Shown here in pieces: positions 4,834-5,950 of a stretch of DNA of 5,950 bases. The notes below the pieces were generated by a model that was not told the origin of the DNA, made no database searches, and worked only from the letters and a program-made list of their open reading frames with translations. This DNA is from Coprothermobacterota bacterium (GTDB taxonomy: Bacteria > Caldisericota > JANLFM01): NCBI GenBank assembly GCA_026389415.1, contig JAPLHX010000135.1, positions 1-5,950 on the forward strand. Reading direction: 5' to 3'. The translations under genes and the position numbers were made by a program. Within the stretch, counting starts at the first letter, position 1; every line of letters starts with the position of its first letter.

Positions 4834-5950
4834 TCATTCCGTCAACCCCAACTGTTTGCCTTGCGCTTTTGTTACCTTCGGAGCCTTCTTGAATGTCCTG
4901 CCCACTTGCTGGATGGGTGGCATTTCAACATTCTTCCCGGCCAGCAGTTCGGCCACGGTCAAGAGTTGTATCTTCGGATACTTTCGTCCCCAGGTCGCGG
5001 ACTCGTAGAATCCCGCCGTGACAGCTTCCGTTGTCATGGGCGCGGTGGGTTCTTGCATGGAGATAAGAACACCAATGGCGGCCTTTTCCCGGTCCAGGAC
5101 CCCCTTCAGGTCGCGAACGTGCGTGGCCCCAGTGTTTCCAGCCTTCACGGACAGGATCACGCGTTCAAAGACTCCGACCCTGTCCCCTTGGAAGATGATC
5201 CGCCCGTCGATGCCCTTGTCCGCGCCCTTCTTCTGTTCAACAGGTCTCGCACCCCCGAGACCAAGCGCCCACCACTGGAATTGATACGGATCCGACGCGG
5301 CCAGCGCCGCCGCGTCCGGCAAACTCACCGGCTCACCTACGACCTTGGGCACCGCCGCGCCACCGAAGGTATCCTTCAAGCGTTCCTTCATGAGTGTGAT
5401 AGCAAGGTGCGTGATGTCTATTCCGATCCACGCCCGGCCCAACTTTTGCGCGGCGACAATGGCCGTGCCACACCCGCAGAACGGGTCAAGCACTGTATCG
5501 CCCTCGTTACTACTGGCCTGGATGATCCGTTCAAGCAAGCCTTCTGGCTTCTGGGTCTGATACCCGAGGCGCTCTTGATCTTTTGTCCCGAGCCATCGCA
5601 CATTCTCGTCAATCCCGTCTTCCGTTCCGAACACAGTCCCGCCCGTATACGGCTGAAATGCCCAAATGTCGGAGACGGCTTGCCCTTCGTCACTCCCGAG
5701 CCTTCGTTCATAGACGGGCCACGCTTGCCCCGGAACGATCTTGATGAATCCCAGTTCATAAAGACGGTCCAACTTCTGATGCTGGGTCAACTCGCTCATG
5801 TCTTCGCCAATATCTTTGAGCACGGCACCCGGAATTGCCCAGTGTCGCACCTTCGCCGACGGGTCGAAATCACGCCACGGCTTCCCTGACTCACCTCCGC
5901 GCAATCCTGCCCCGGTCAATACATTCCCGTAGTAATTCGTCCGGTATCCT
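4834..5950 (-). CDS. Beta-class DNA methyltransferase fused to a restriction-endonuclease-like domain, 5'-partial
   Basis: This is an S-adenosylmethionine-dependent N4-cytosine or N6-adenine DNA methyltransferase. The frame is open to the right edge (371 visible residues); the TTG at 5919 is internal, since YRTNYYGNV reads into it and ESGKPWRDFDP follows. Motif X is around QKPEGLLERII (visible residues 133-143), motif I is DPFCGCGT (155-162), and motif II is in WIGIDIT (174-180). The order X, then I, after the target-recognition part is the beta-class arrangement; the catalytic DPPY/SPPY motif must lie outside the window. From about residue 219 a second domain follows, with GADKGIDG (242-249) and, after a strand, LSVKAG (266-271). 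These fit the D and xxK of a PD-(D/E)xK, Mrr-like nuclease fold. PTAPM, YPKIQLLTVAELL and a Lys-rich tail end the protein. I infer a single-chain modification/restriction enzyme; the target sequence is unknown, and nuclease activity is not proven. Confidence 0.88.
   Translation of the reverse strand, partial: GYRTNYYGNVLTGAGLRGGESGKPWRDFDPSAKVRHWAIPGAVLKDIGEDMSELTQHQKLDRLYELGFIKIVPGQAWPVYERRLGSDEGQAVSDIWAFQPYTGGTVFGTEDGIDENVRWLGTKDQERLGYQTQKPEGLLERIIQASSNEGDTVLDPFCGCGTAIVAAQKLGRAWIGIDITHLAITLMKERLKDTFGGAAVPKVVGEPVSLPDAAALAASDPYQFQWWALGLGGARPVEQKKGADKGIDGRIIFQGDRVGVFERVILSVKAGNTGATHVRDLKGVLDREKAAIGVLISMQEPTAPMTTEAVTAGFYESATWGRKYPKIQLLTVAELLAGKNVEMPPIQQVGRTFKKAPKVTKAQGKQLGLTE

Noticed and set aside
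4786..5889. Long plus-strand open frame of 367 codons opposite the methyltransferase
   Set aside because: The minus strand encodes clear methyltransferase motifs here. The plus-strand product shows no recognisable motif, is Arg/Pro-rich, and is a shadow of GC-rich coding sequence.
5917..5919. TTG as the start of the methyltransferase
   Set aside because: The frame continues to the window edge with residues that fit this methyltransferase family, so the gene is truncated by the window.

Overview
The window comes from a GC-rich bacterial chromosome. The exact lineage cannot be read from the sequence. S-layer homology (SLH) domains, a strong AGGAGGTG ribosome binding site and MJ1317-like major facilitator transporters suggest a monoderm or S-layer-bearing group such as Chloroflexota or a GC-rich Bacillota. 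That placement is inference.

From left to right, bases 1-571 (+) hold the C-terminal two thirds of a cation diffusion facilitator (CDF) metal exporter. It runs tail to tail into a minus-strand block, and the two genes share the palindrome CTAG as overlapping stop codons. The minus-strand block, in reading order, has four parts. First is a tRNA-Arg(ACG) gene (4693-4617). Next is a secreted DUF2330 protein with three C-terminal SLH repeats (4540-3089). Then, after a weak terminator and an extended -10 promoter, come two adjacent major facilitator superfamily (MFS) transporters (2984-1836 and 1818-568), probably co-transcribed. To the right of the tRNA, also on the minus strand, lies the C-terminal part of a beta-class DNA methyltransferase fused to a restriction-endonuclease-like domain (4834 to the window edge).

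The most notable observation is that the first MFS gene looks damaged. It is normal through about TM10, then its frame changes inside TM11. A sequence that reads like the true C-terminus, including a TM12-like segment, is present in another frame and ends 3 bases before the start of the second MFS gene. This fits an internal, non-triplet deletion, or an assembly error. The DUF2330-SLH architecture and the methyltransferase-nuclease fusion are also worth noting, though each is built from known domains.

The genes do not form one obvious pathway. They look like a cell-envelope and transport neighbourhood (metal efflux, two exporters, one surface-anchored protein) beside a tRNA and a DNA modification or defence gene. 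I see no CRISPR array, no insertion sequence and no clear evidence of an undescribed multi-gene system.
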